The notes beneath the pieces were generated by a model. It was not told the origin of the DNA, did not search any database, and worked only from the letters and a program-made list of their open reading frames with translations. Positions 34,329 to 48,054 of a DNA stretch of 64,000 nt are shown here, piece after piece (positions within the stretch are counted from its first letter, which is position 1; every line of letters begins with the position of its first letter). Source of the DNA: Cyanobium sp. C1_MAG_00004 (GTDB taxonomy: Bacteria > Cyanobacteriota > Cyanobacteriia > PCC-6307 > Cyanobiaceae); contig JAIXOF010000028.1 of assembly GCA_027486935.1 (NCBI GenBank), forward strand, positions 37,309 through 101,308, written 5' to 3'. The translations under genes were made by a program, and so were the position numbers.

Positions 34329-34577
34329 ATGGGGCCCGAGCGAGATCACCTGCAGCGCTGCATCGCACAACCGCTCGCCCATCCGACCATCAGCCTGGAG
34401 GCCGAAGTGCCCGAGGTTCTGCTCGACGGCATGCGCGAGTTCCTCGCCGCCCACCCCCACTGGGACCAGATGGAGCTGATCACCTCGGCCCTGGCCGGCT
34501 TTCTGTTCCAGAACGGCTGCAGCGACCGGCAGGTCAGCGAGCACTACCTCAACGGCCTGTTTCGGGCGAGCCGCTGA
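34329..34577 (+). CDS. DUF2811 family protein
   Basis: An 82-residue cyanobacteria-specific small protein. The family pattern ISLEAEVPEVLLDGMREFL, HPHWDQMELITSALAGFLFQ and SEHYLNGLF is present. It is helical and cytoplasmic; the function is unknown. The ATG at 34329 (MGPERDHLQRC) is chosen; the frame is open back to 34290 but with less typical sequence. Its last 29 bases overlap the end of the convergent GMC oxidoreductase gene. The DnaA-box-like array lies about 200 bases upstream of the start. Confidence 0.85.
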   Translation: MGPERDHLQRCIAQPLAHPTISLEAEVPEVLLDGMREFLAAHPHWDQMELITSALAGFLFQNGCSDRQVSEHYLNGLFRASR

Positions 34578-36261
34578 CCAAGCCGCGGGCCGCCGCCTCA
34601 CAGGCCCGCCAGGTGATCGCCATCTCGGTCAGGGTGGGGCTTTGCCAGCCCGCCCGCGGCCAGCAGGCCCCGTCGGTGACCAGCAGGTTGGGGGCACCCC
34701 AGCAGCGGTTCCAGGGGTCCACCACACCGCTGCTGGCATCGGCGGCCATGCGGGCCCCCCCCAGTTCGTGGATGTAATACCCCGGAGGTGGGGCGCCGTC
34801 GCTGACCGCCAGGCTGCCCTTGACCAGGGGCTCGATCAACGGCAACACGAACAACTCGTGCAGGGGCCTGATCTGGCCGCCACCGGCCTCGACCACCGCC
34901 GCCATGCGGGCCTGCATGTGGGCCACCATGGATTGCTCGTTGGCGCCCCAGCGGCAGGCGATGTGGGCCGTGGGCAGACCCCAGGCATCGCGCTGGTCGC
35001 TGTTGAGGCTGACCCGGTTGTCGGCCACCGGCAGCACCTCGCCGTGACCGATCAAAAACCCGACCGCCTCGCCCGAGCGGCGCTGCAACAGCCGCGGCGG
35101 ATCGAACCGCTGCAGGGCACACCACAGGCCATAGCCCCCAGTGAACCCCTCGTGGCCGCCCTCGAGATTGACGGTATTGGGGATGAAGCAGCTGCCGGCC
35201 CCGGACAGCTCAACCCCCGCCGCAGGGCCCGGCTGATCGGGAATCGAAAAGAAGCGGCTGGTCGAGATGTGGTCCATCAGGTAGCGGCCCAGGGTTCCGG
35301 AGGGGTCCTCCAACCCGCCGCCCTGCCAGGGGCCGCTCGAGTGCAGCAGGATGCGCACGCTCTCGATCGTCGAGGCGCACAGCACCACCAGCGGGGCACG
35401 GCTGCTGCGCTGGGCACCGCTGCCGGCGTCGACCCAGGCGACCCCGCTGGCGCGGCCGTCCTGCACCAGCACATGGCTGACCACAGCACCGCCCTGCAGC
35501 CGCACCCGGCCGGTGGCCAGGGCCCGGGCCAGGGTGCTGCCGGGGCTGCTGCTGGCCGGCCAGCCGCCGCTGCGGTGCAGCGCAAACCCCCGCGAATGGA
35601 TCAGTGGCAAGTCCAGCTCGGCACCGATGCGGCGTTGCAGGTGCTGTTCGGCGGGGGTCAGGGGCAGGGGCGGGCGGTACTGGCCGTCGGGCAGCTGGGG
35701 CAGCCCGTCGCGCTGACCGTGCACCCCCAGCAGGCGCTCGAGCCGGTCGTAGTACGGGGCCAGGTCGGCGCTGCCGATCGGCCAGCTGAGGCCGCTGCCG
35801 TCGCGCTCACCCGCCCTGAACTCGTAATCGGACAGGCGCAGGGTGATGCCCCCCCAGGTGAGGCTCTTGCCCCCCACCTGGCGGCCGCGGCTCCACAGAA
35901 ACGGCGCGTCCTCGGGGGTGGTGTAAGGGTTCTGCCACTCATCGACGAACAGCTCAGGATTGTGCTTCCAGAAACCGGGGTGGTGGCGCTGCAGCCGCTG
36001 GCGGCCGCTGGTCAGGTTGGCCAGCCGCCGCAGGCTGTTCAACGGTTCGGCCCCGAACGCCTGCCGGGGTTGCAGGGCTGGACCTGCCTCGAGCACCAGC
36101 ACCCGCAGGCCCGCCTCGGCCAGCACCATCGCAGCCACACCGCCGGTGGCGCCGGAGCCGACCACGATCGCGTCGGGTTCAAACCCAGCGCTGACGGTCT
36201 CAGAAGGCGAAGCGTCCAGCAACGGTCTCAGGGGGAATCGGGACAACGCAGGCCAGGCCAA
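34549..36261 (-). CDS. GMC-family FAD oxidoreductase
   Basis: A 570-residue flavoprotein. The Rossmann motif IVVGSGATGGVAAMVLAEAG (starting at about residue 32) and the E in VLVLEAGP bind FAD. GRQVGGKSLTWGGITLRLSD is a GMC signature block, and the C-terminus has the DGACWPRAGWQSPTLTEMAI block expected near the active-site His/Asn region. The substrate (alcohol, sugar or sterol-like compound) cannot be deduced. No signal peptide is evident. The gene begins 20 bases past the terminator of the initiator tRNA on the same strand. Its 3' end overlaps the DUF2811 gene by 29 bases. Confidence 0.9.
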   Translation of the reverse strand: MAWPALSRFPLRPLLDASPSETVSAGFEPDAIVVGSGATGGVAAMVLAEAGLRVLVLEAGPALQPRQAFGAEPLNSLRRLANLTSGRQRLQRHHPGFWKHNPELFVDEWQNPYTTPEDAPFLWSRGRQVGGKSLTWGGITLRLSDYEFRAGERDGSGLSWPIGSADLAPYYDRLERLLGVHGQRDGLPQLPDGQYRPPLPLTPAEQHLQRRIGAELDLPLIHSRGFALHRSGGWPASSSPGSTLARALATGRVRLQGGAVVSHVLVQDGRASGVAWVDAGSGAQRSSRAPLVVLCASTIESVRILLHSSGPWQGGGLEDPSGTLGRYLMDHISTSRFFSIPDQPGPAAGVELSGAGSCFIPNTVNLEGGHEGFTGGYGLWCALQRFDPPRLLQRRSGEAVGFLIGHGEVLPVADNRVSLNSDQRDAWGLPTAHIACRWGANEQSMVAHMQARMAAVVEAGGGQIRPLHELFVLPLIEPLVKGSLAVSDGAPPPGYYIHELGGARMAADASSGVVDPWNRCWGAPNLLVTDGACWPRAGWQSPTLTEMAITWRACEAAARGLVSGSPETGR

Positions 36262-36280
36262 CAGCCGGAGCTGCCAACAG

Positions 36281-36308
36281 AAAACCCCGGCAGGGTCTCT
36301 ACCGGGGT
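36281..36308 (-). terminator. Rho-independent terminator of the initiator tRNA
   Basis: On the minus strand ACCCCGG pairs with CCGGGGT (36302-36308 and 36284-36290) across an 11-base loop, followed directly by TTTTCTGTT. It lies 12 bases past the tRNA 3' end, a textbook intrinsic terminator. Confidence 0.85.
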
Positions 36309-36319
36309 CATCAGGACGT

Positions 36320-36396
<77 letters not shown>

Positions 36397-36406
36397 GCGT
36401 CTCTTG

Positions 36407-36436
36407 ACCATACAACATCGGGTCGGGGAGCAGCAA
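36407..36436 (-). promoter_or_regulatory. Sigma-70-type promoter of the initiator tRNA
   Basis: On the minus strand, -35 TTGCTG (36431-36436) and -10 TATGGT (36407-36412) are separated by 18 bases. The -10 element ends ten bases before the tRNA 5' end, so transcription would start almost at the mature end. Confidence 0.55.
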
Positions 36437-36491
36437 CGCGGGCAGGATGACTGGCTGAGCCCCCTCCAGCCCACCCGCCAGCCATGCGCCG

Positions 36492-37544
36492 ATGACACGC
36501 CTTCTTCACTACCTGCGCTTTCCCCTGGCCTGCTGCCTGATCGGCCTGACGGCCGTGTTCATCACCAATGGCGGTCTCACGGGCGGGGGACTGCCGGCCC
36601 TGTGGGTGACCCTGGTGCTGCTGGCCCTGGAGGTCAGCCTCTCGTTTGACAACGCCGTGGTCAACGCGCGGGTGCTCGAGACCCTGAGCCCCGGCCAGCA
36701 GACCTTTTTTCTGACCTGGGGCCTGGTGATCCCGGTGTTCGGGGTGCGCTTTGTCGGCCCGTTGTTGCTGGTGAGCCTGGCCGGGCAGATCGGCATGGGT
36801 GAAGCCCTCGATGCCGCCCTGCACCACCCCGAGCAATACCACGCCCTGCTGGAGCAGGCCGAGCCGCGGATCCTGGCCTTCGGCGGCATGTTCCTGTTGA
36901 TGGTCTTCCTGCGCTACTTCTTCAACGAAGCCAAGACCCTGCATTGGGTTCAGGCCCTGGAGCACCGGCTGAGCAGGGCCGGCCGGGCCGCCTCGCTCGA
37001 GGTGGCCCTGGCCCTGGTGATCCTGATGCTGGTCGATGCCTGGCTGCCCAACAACCTGCGCAGCGATGTGATCTTTGCCGGCCTGATCGGACTGGTGCTG
37101 CAGATCTTCTGCACCGCCCTGGCCGAACTGTTCGGTGACGAGGAACAGGCCGTGGGCCGCATGGCCGCCGGCAGCGGCATCGCCAGCATCCTTTACCTGG
37201 AGCTGCTGGATGCCTCCTTCAGCCTGGACGGCACGATCGGCGCCTTTGCGATCACCAGCAACCTGGGCCTGATCATGGTGGGGTTGGGGCTGGGGGCCCT
37301 GTTCATCCGCTCGCTGACGGTGATGCTGTGCCGCGAGAAGACCCTGGACCACCTCATCTACCTGGAACATGGGGCCCATTACGCCATCGGCGCCCTGGGC
37401 ATCCTGATGCTGACCGACCTGGGCATCCAGCCCTACAAGCAGAACGTCCCTGAGTGGATGAGCGGCCTGATCGGCGCCCTGCTGCTGGTGCTGTCGCTGG
37501 CCGATTCGCTGCGGCAGAAACGCCAGCAACGGGCTGGCGTTTAG
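36492..37544 (+). CDS. DUF475 / TerC-related integral membrane protein
   Basis: A 350-residue polytopic membrane protein with about eight to nine hydrophobic segments. The DUF475 hallmark is LEVSLSFDNAVVNARVLETL, the acidic/Asn membrane motif shared with the TerC family. A second conserved block is LELLDASFSLDGTIGAFAIT, and DHLIYLEHGAHYAIGALGIL follows. TerC-related proteins are linked to metal (manganese) homeostasis at membranes, but for DUF475 members the substrate is not established. The ATG is at 36492, 95 bases downstream of the divergent initiator tRNA gene. It ends in a 4-base convergent overlap with the asparaginase gene. Confidence 0.88.
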   Translation: MTRLLHYLRFPLACCLIGLTAVFITNGGLTGGGLPALWVTLVLLALEVSLSFDNAVVNARVLETLSPGQQTFFLTWGLVIPVFGVRFVGPLLLVSLAGQIGMGEALDAALHHPEQYHALLEQAEPRILAFGGMFLLMVFLRYFFNEAKTLHWVQALEHRLSRAGRAASLEVALALVILMLVDAWLPNNLRSDVIFAGLIGLVLQIFCTALAELFGDEEQAVGRMAAGSGIASILYLELLDASFSLDGTIGAFAITSNLGLIMVGLGLGALFIRSLTVMLCREKTLDHLIYLEHGAHYAIGALGILMLTDLGIQPYKQNVPEWMSGLIGALLLVLSLADSLRQKRQQRAGV

Positions 37545-38515
37545 GCGGTGCTGCGCAGCTCGCCCATCACCTGCAGCTGCAGATGGGGGGCGGGCTCAAG
37601 AAACTGCCCCCGCAGATCGCCCAGGGCTTCGGGGGTCAGCCAGTCGAGCTGCTCCAGCAGGTGCAGGGCCACGGCGTGCTTGGCCCGGGCGGCACCGTCC
37701 TCGACCTTGATCGCCAGCCCCAGACCGTCACCAACCCGGCTCAGGCACTGAATCCCCTCGGCACCGCCCTTGCTGAGCACCTGGCCGTGCCCCTGGCGCA
37801 TCAGCTCGGTGTCAAACCGCCCCTCGCCGGCCACCAGCTCGGGGTGGGTCAGCATCGCCCGCAACAACCGCTCGAGATCGGGCTGCTCGCCGCCCCCCAG
37901 ATGGGCATAGAGCAGGGCCATCTGGGCCAGCTGCAGCTGCAGGGTGGGGGCACCGCAGTCATCGCGGGCCACCACCAGTTCGGCCGCCGGCAGGGCCAGC
38001 AGCTCGGCAACCCGCTTCAGCACCTCCTGCTGTAGGGGGTGCTCGCCTTGCAGGTAGCTCTCGCTGCTCCAGCCGAGCCGCTTGCAGGTGGCCAGAAAGG
38101 CCGCGTGTTTGCCTGAGCAGTTGTGTTCGAGGCAGCTGCTGCCGCCTGCCGGGACCGGGCACTGCAGCTGCTCGGGCTCGATCTCGGCACCCCACAGCAG
38201 GCGAAAGGCCTCGCGGGCATGGGCGGCCGTGCCGGCATGGGAAGCGCAGGCGATCGCCAGTCCCCGCTCACCGCAACCGCAGGCATCGGCGGCGCCGCTG
38301 GCTACGAACACCGTCGCCTGAAACGGCTTGAGCGCCGAGCGCACAAAGCTGAGCTGCTGGGGGTCGCCGGCCCGCATCAGCACCCGGCCGCGGCCATCAC
38401 AGACCACGGCATGCACCCGATGGCGCGATTCGGCGATGCCATTGCGCAGCAGGCGCACCTCGAGCGGCGAGACCGAAGCGCGGGGCGTGCCGCCAAGACC
38501 GGAGGGCAGGCTCAT
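37541..38515 (-). CDS. Asparaginase family protein (thermolabile L-asparaginase II type)
   Basis: A 324-residue protein of the asparaginase II type (COG4448), unrelated to bacterial AnsA/AnsB. It has the family blocks VVCDGRGRVLMRAGDPQ, SFVRSALKPFQA, ACASHAGTAAH, HNCSGKHAAFLATC, DDCGAPTLQLQL, VAGEGRFDTELM and SKGGAEGIQC. The S-x-x-K arrangement in SALKPFQA fits the proposed catalytic site. The expected reaction is asparagine to aspartate and ammonia. The ATG at 38515 overlaps the end of the CGLD27 gene by four bases; the frame is open upstream to 38920 but that part is antisense-type low-complexity sequence. It probably shares an operon with CGLD27 and rsfS. Confidence 0.88.
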   Translation of the reverse strand: MSLPSGLGGTPRASVSPLEVRLLRNGIAESRHRVHAVVCDGRGRVLMRAGDPQQLSFVRSALKPFQATVFVASGAADACGCGERGLAIACASHAGTAAHAREAFRLLWGAEIEPEQLQCPVPAGGSSCLEHNCSGKHAAFLATCKRLGWSSESYLQGEHPLQQEVLKRVAELLALPAAELVVARDDCGAPTLQLQLAQMALLYAHLGGGEQPDLERLLRAMLTHPELVAGEGRFDTELMRQGHGQVLSKGGAEGIQCLSRVGDGLGLAIKVEDGAARAKHAVALHLLEQLDWLTPEALGDLRGQFLEPAPHLQLQVMGELRSTA

Positions 38516-39036
38516 GGGAGCAGGACGCTGCCCAGAGCCTGACAGATGCCCGACCCCAGCAACAGCAGTGCGGCAACCGCAAGCCCGGTTCGCTGCAGCC
38601 TGTGAAGCACCGGGGCCACCTGATGCTGGGACACCAGCAGATCCTGCTGGCGCCAGGACAGGGGTTTCTCCCAGACCTGACCGTCGTACCAGCCCGACTC
38701 TTCGTAACTGATGCGCTCGGCCACCAGGCGGCGGTTCACGTAGCTCCAGCCCAACCACTGGCGCAGCAACAGCAGCAGGGGCAGCAGCACCGCAGCGACC
38801 GCCCCCACCAGCACCAGCAGCGGCAGCTGCCGCCGCAGGGTCACACTGCCGCTGGCCACCAGCAGGGTCACGGGCAGCAGCAGCAGCCAACTGATCAGCA
38901 GCGGCCGCAACAGCGACCACCAGCTGGCCACCGGCCAGACAAAAAACCAGGAGCGGCAGAGCTGGCCGTACTCCTGCAGGGGACGCTGCTCGGGGGGAAC
39001 CGGACAGCTCGACGATTCACCCGTCAGCGGCAGCAT
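38512..39036 (-). CDS. CGLD27 family membrane protein (DUF1230)
   Basis: A 174-residue protein of the CGLD27 family, conserved in cyanobacteria, green algae, plants and diatoms. The diagnostic N-terminus CPVPPEQRPLQEYGQL is present, then two hydrophobic segments (LLISWLLLLPVTLLVASG and LLVLVGAVAAVLLPLLLLL), and SYVNRRLVAERISYEESGWY with the conserved WEKP. A last hydrophobic segment lies at the C-terminus. Plant and algal members are linked to photosynthesis or iron-related phenotypes; the molecular function is unknown. It overlaps the asparaginase start and follows rsfS by six bases, on the same strand. Confidence 0.88.
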   Translation of the reverse strand: MLPLTGESSSCPVPPEQRPLQEYGQLCRSWFFVWPVASWWSLLRPLLISWLLLLPVTLLVASGSVTLRRQLPLLVLVGAVAAVLLPLLLLLRQWLGWSYVNRRLVAERISYEESGWYDGQVWEKPLSWRQQDLLVSQHQVAPVLHRLQRTGLAVAALLLLGSGICQALGSVLLP

Positions 39037-39042
39037 CGGTGG

Positions 39043-39426
39043 TCAGGCGTCTGGCGCTGCCAGTGGGCTGACGTAGCGCTCCTGTTCGCCGTGACCCCAG
39101 AACGCCTCGAGGTCGTAATAGCTGCGCTCGCTGGGGGTCAGCGCGTGCACGATCACCTCGCCGTAGTCCAGCAGCACCCAGCGGCCCTCGGTCTGGCCCT
39201 CGCGCCGCAGGGGCAGGCGACCCATCTCGGTCTCGAGCCTGTCCTCGACCGAACGGGCAATGGCACGCACCTGCACGTCGGTCAGACCGCTGCAGATCAC
39301 GAACCAGTCGGCCAGGGAGCTGACCTCGTCGACCCGGATGAGGCAAATGTCGACGGCCTTGCGGTCGTCGCAGGCTTCGGCGGCCAGCAGGGCCAGGGGC
39401 CTGCTGTCGGTGGGGACCTCAGCCAT
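39043..39426 (-). CDS. rsfS: Ribosomal silencing factor RsfS
   Basis: A 127-residue RsfS/Iojap-family protein. It has the typical ACDDRKAVDICLIRVDEVS, ADWFVICSGLTDVQVRAIA and EGRWVLLDYGEVIVHALTP. RsfS binds ribosomal protein L14 and blocks subunit joining when nutrients are short. The ATG at 39426 is preferred; the longer reading to 39717 overlaps the DUF3318 gene on the same strand. Its first eight bases overlap the end of that gene. It belongs to a run of minus-strand genes from DUF3318 to the asparaginase. Confidence 0.95.
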   Translation of the reverse strand: MAEVPTDSRPLALLAAEACDDRKAVDICLIRVDEVSSLADWFVICSGLTDVQVRAIARSVEDRLETEMGRLPLRREGQTEGRWVLLDYGEVIVHALTPSERSYYDLEAFWGHGEQERYVSPLAAPDA

Positions 39427-40054
39427 AGACGTTCTCGCTGGTGACGGACTGACGGGAGCCCTGTTGCTGGGCCATTTCGGCCCGGGCACGGCTGGCGCTC
39501 TTGCGCAGCGCTTCAAGCCGATCTTCGTAGAAGGACCGCTTTTTCTTTTTGCGGGTCTGATCGACCAGATCCTTGAGCGCACCACCCAGGCTCTTGTAGG
39601 CATTGGGCAGGCTGTAGCCGAAGCGGCAGGCCAGGTCGATCGCCCGCTCATCGGCCGCGATCGCATCGGCCAGGCGCTTCTCGGAATTGTTCTTGAGATA
39701 CAGGCGGTAGCCGGCAAAACCGGACAGGCCCAGGGCCATCACCAGCAGCAGCCCGTCCTGCACCCACAGTTCACCGATGGCGCCGCCCAGACCGATGGCC
39801 AGGGCCGCCATCTCCCAGCCGTCGCGGGGAATCGCATCGTTCTGGATCCGTCCCACCTCATGCCAGAACAGCAGGTTGCGGTGATCCAGGGCCAGGGCAT
39901 CCCACTTCTCGAGATCCAGCTGAATCTCCACCTCATCGCGGCCGATCTCCTCGATGGTGATCAGCGGTGGATCGACCGAGGCGGCTGCTTCGACAAACAC
40001 CCAGCTCTGCATTTCGGGGGGCAGCAGCCCCTTCAGGCGCTGGAGTTCACTCAT
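39419..40054 (-). CDS. DUF3318 family membrane protein
   Basis: A 211-residue cyanobacterial protein. The N-terminal part contains PPEMQSWVFVEAAASVDPP and RDEVEIQLDLEKWDALALD with HRNLLFWHEVGRIQ, the H-E-x-x-R pattern characteristic of DUF3318. Two hydrophobic segments follow (MAALAIGLGGAIGEL and GLLLVMALGLSGFAGYRLYL). The C-terminal third is basic and helical (QTRKKKKRSFYEDRLEALRK). A zinc-peptidase-like HEVGR is present, but no activity is known. It overlaps rsfS by eight bases. Confidence 0.85.
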   Translation of the reverse strand: MSELQRLKGLLPPEMQSWVFVEAAASVDPPLITIEEIGRDEVEIQLDLEKWDALALDHRNLLFWHEVGRIQNDAIPRDGWEMAALAIGLGGAIGELWVQDGLLLVMALGLSGFAGYRLYLKNNSEKRLADAIAADERAIDLACRFGYSLPNAYKSLGGALKDLVDQTRKKKKRSFYEDRLEALRKSASRARAEMAQQQGSRQSVTSENVYG

Positions 40055-40158
40055 CGAAGTGTTCTGGAATCCATCGTTGGGTTCAGGTTAGCGATTGCGT
40101 CGCCCGCCGGACCGGGAGCGGCCCATGAGAGGCTGAGTTGGTTTGCCCGCAGCGCTCC

Positions 40159-43479
<3,321 letters not shown>

Positions 43480-44226
43480 TCACATCTCCAGATTGCAGCT
43501 CAACGCCAGCTCGAACGGCACGCAGCTGTTGGGCAGCTGCAGGAGCTGGCTGGTGATCGCGGCGATGTCACCGGGTTGGGTCATCGCCTCGGCCGGCATC
43601 GCCTGCACGGCTGCGGCCATGTCGGTGTTGACCCAGCTGGGGCAGATGGCGGTGACGCGAATGCCCTGATCCCATCCCTCATTGCGCATGGTCTGACACA
43701 GGCCCATCAGCGCAAATTTGCTGGCGGTGTAGCCCGCCAGTCGCCCCTTGGAGCGTTTGCCGCTCATGGAGACCAACACAACGAGGCGCCCCTGGCCGTG
43801 GGCCGCCAGATGGGGCCAGGCTGCCCGCGTCAGCCACCAGGGGCCCATCACATTGACCTGCCAGAGCTGCTCGATTTCGCCGACCTGTGAAGCCTCAAAC
43901 AACAGGGGCACCCGCGAAAACACGGCGGCGCTGTGCACCACGGTGTCGAAACCGCCGTAGCGGGCCACCGCCGCATCGACCCAGGTCTGGGCAGCCGCTG
44001 GATCGCTGGCCTCATAGGGGTGGACCTGCACATCAGGCCGATCCAGAACGGTGTCCACCAGATCCTCAGGCCGGCGCACCCCCAGGCTGAGGCGGTGCCC
44101 CTGGGCCAGAAGCTGTTCAGCGATGGCCCGGCCAATGCCGCGGCTGGCGCCGCTGATGAGCACTGTTCGGGCCTGGATTGGAGGGGTCAAGTTGGTGCTC
44201 ACCGGCATCGAGCTGCTTGCGATCAA
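43480..44226 (-). CDS. Short-chain dehydrogenase/reductase
   Basis: A 248-residue classical SDR. It has the cofactor motif ISGASRGIGRAIA (T-G-x3-G-x-G-type), VVHSAAV for the NNAG region, the catalytic Ser in LVVLVSMSGKRS, and the YTASK catalytic pair. The substrate cannot be read from sequence. The N-terminus has an alternative ATG at 44208 (MPVSTNLTPP). It lies immediately against carB in convergent orientation, its stop directly adjoining the carB stop, and nine bases downstream of the Tic22-like gene's coordinates on the same strand. Confidence 0.9.
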   Translation of the reverse strand: MIASSSMPVSTNLTPPIQARTVLISGASRGIGRAIAEQLLAQGHRLSLGVRRPEDLVDTVLDRPDVQVHPYEASDPAAAQTWVDAAVARYGGFDTVVHSAAVFSRVPLLFEASQVGEIEQLWQVNVMGPWWLTRAAWPHLAAHGQGRLVVLVSMSGKRSKGRLAGYTASKFALMGLCQTMRNEGWDQGIRVTAICPSWVNTDMAAAVQAMPAEAMTQPGDIAAITSQLLQLPNSCVPFELALSCNLEM

Positions 44227-44234
44227 CCGTCCAA

Positions 44235-45080
44235 TCAGCGATCCGCAGGCTTGGCCTCTGGACTGGTCCCAGGTTGGGCGCGGGTACCGGGTTGCTTCCC
44301 GCTGATCTGCTGGATCAGGTTGAACATGCGGCCGCTGGGCACGACCCGCAATTGACCCACGCGGGACTCGGGTTCTTTGCGCAGAAAGGCGATGAAGCTG
44401 TTGAGGGGGATCGCCACCACCTTCGGTTTGGTCGCCGCGATCTTGGGTGATTCCTTGATCGCCCGCTGCACGATGGTGTCAACGAACTCGGCCTCGGTGG
44501 CGCAGGGCACGAACTGTTTGCCCTTGTCAGGCCCCTCGTTGCTGCTGACCAGCAGCCCCGGTTCAGGACAGAAGATCATCGGCTGCAGGGCCGCCAGTTG
44601 GCGGGCCTGGGCCGCGGGCACGTTCTGGGCCAGCAGCAGTGTGGTGGCCACAGCCACCTGGGCTGGATCGGGGGCGATCACGCCCAGATCCTTGGGCTTG
44701 GCCTTGAGCAGGGGACCCAGCAGCAGGTTGAAACGGGCCAGGCTCACCGGCGCAAACCGCAGTCCCTTGGCCACCTTGGGATCCAGGCCATAACGCTTGC
44801 CGGCGGTGATCTCTTCGGCCGCCGCAATCGAAATGGCCGCCAGGTAGGCGTTCACGCTGCGGCCGTCGATCTTGGCCGCAACTGTCCGCGGCTGGCCTTT
44901 GTCGTTGACAGCCATCAACAGCAAGATCGTGTCCAGCTTGGCGCTCACCTCGGCTTCAGGCAGGGCCAGGACCGGGGCGGGAACCAGCAGGGCCGACATC
45001 AGGGCAGCGCCACCCAGCAGGCCTGCAGAAGCCAGGCCCGCAAGGGGACGGCGCAACGAAAGAACGGCCATGGCCAGCAT
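44235..45080 (-). CDS. Tic22-like exported protein
   Basis: An approximately 281-residue exported protein with an N-terminal signal peptide (hydrophobic GLASAGLLGGAALMSALLV, cleavage probably after PVLAL). The mature part resembles cyanobacterial Tic22: EVSAKLDTILLLMAVNDKGQ, paired alpha/beta halves and a late QPMIFCPEPGLLVS block. Cyanobacterial Tic22 acts in the periplasm or thylakoid lumen in outer membrane biogenesis. The assignment is from sequence character and is moderate. The ATG at 45080 is chosen; another lies at 45071. The C-terminal 20 residues are proline-rich and probably disordered. Confidence 0.65.
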   Translation of the reverse strand: MLAMAVLSLRRPLAGLASAGLLGGAALMSALLVPAPVLALPEAEVSAKLDTILLLMAVNDKGQPRTVAAKIDGRSVNAYLAAISIAAAEEITAGKRYGLDPKVAKGLRFAPVSLARFNLLLGPLLKAKPKDLGVIAPDPAQVAVATTLLLAQNVPAAQARQLAALQPMIFCPEPGLLVSSNEGPDKGKQFVPCATEAEFVDTIVQRAIKESPKIAATKPKVVAIPLNSFIAFLRKEPESRVGQLRVVPSGRMFNLIQQISGKQPGTRAQPGTSPEAKPADR

Positions 45081-45143
45081 CAATGTCGGGGAACGATGGC
45101 GCCTGCGCTCAGGTAGGCCGAGCGGTATCCGGGTTGTTGGTGG

Positions 45144-45155
45144 CGTCGTACGACG
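45144..45155. promoter_or_regulatory. 12-bp perfect palindrome upstream of the Tic22-like gene
   Basis: CGTCGTACGACG is perfectly self-complementary. It lies in the 105-base gap between the katG stop and the Tic22-like gene start, 64 bases upstream of that start. It may be an operator; no known factor is assigned. Confidence 0.35.
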
Positions 45156-45185
45156 TGTCGTCGATCGTCAGCAGGAGCACTCAGA

Positions 45186-47456
<2,271 letters not shown>

Positions 47457-47511
47457 TCACACACATTGATGCAGCGATCAGAGTGGACGCTGGCACCCGC
47501 GCCGCTCGCCC

Positions 47512-48054
47512 ATGCTGCAACCGATCAAGCAACGCCTGCAGCGCTGGGGCCTGTCATGGGCAGGTCTGCGGGACAACCGCCACGGCGAATGGTGGCTGCT
47601 GGCCCAACTGATCCTGATTGCGGCGCATGCGCTGCCGCCCGAACCACCCCTGGCCGTCCTGGGAGTGCACTGGCCAATGGCCCTGCGGCTGATCGGCGCG
47701 GCAGTGCTGGTGGTGGGACTGGCCCTGGCCGCCCAGGCAGCCCTCAACCTGGGGGACAGCCTGACCCCCCTGCCCGAGCCGATGCCGGGATCAGCCCTGG
47801 TCACCACGGGCGCCTACAGCCGCTGCCGGCACCCCCTGTATCAGGCGGTGTTGCTGTGCTCGCTGGGGGTGGTGCTGCTGCTGGGCAGCCTGCTGCACCT
47901 GGGGTTGCTGGTGGCCCTGTCGGTGGTGCTGGCGCGCAAGGCCCGGCGTGAGGAGCAACGCCTCTGCCTCAGCCATCCCGACTATGCGGCCTACCGCCAG
48001 ACCACGCCGGCGATCGTTCCGCACCTGCCGGGGCTCGACTGGCGGTCGGCCTGA
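47512..48054 (+). CDS. Isoprenylcysteine carboxyl methyltransferase-like membrane protein
   Basis: A 180-residue membrane protein of the ICMT/PEMT-like family. Hydrophobic segments occur around residues 28-48, 55-75 and 115-140. The C-terminal SAM-binding features are present: TGAYSRCRHPLYQA (R-H-P-x-Y) and RREEQRLCLSHPDYAAYRQTTP (E-E-x-x-L and Y-x-x-Y). Bacterial members are methyltransferases of lipids or small molecules with mostly unknown substrates. It is divergent from katG. Its stop TGA directly adjoins the stop of the convergent heme-peroxidase gene (TGATCA). Confidence 0.85.
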   Translation: MLQPIKQRLQRWGLSWAGLRDNRHGEWWLLAQLILIAAHALPPEPPLAVLGVHWPMALRLIGAAVLVVGLALAAQAALNLGDSLTPLPEPMPGSALVTTGAYSRCRHPLYQAVLLCSLGVVLLLGSLLHLGLLVALSVVLARKARREEQRLCLSHPDYAAYRQTTPAIVPHLPGLDWRSA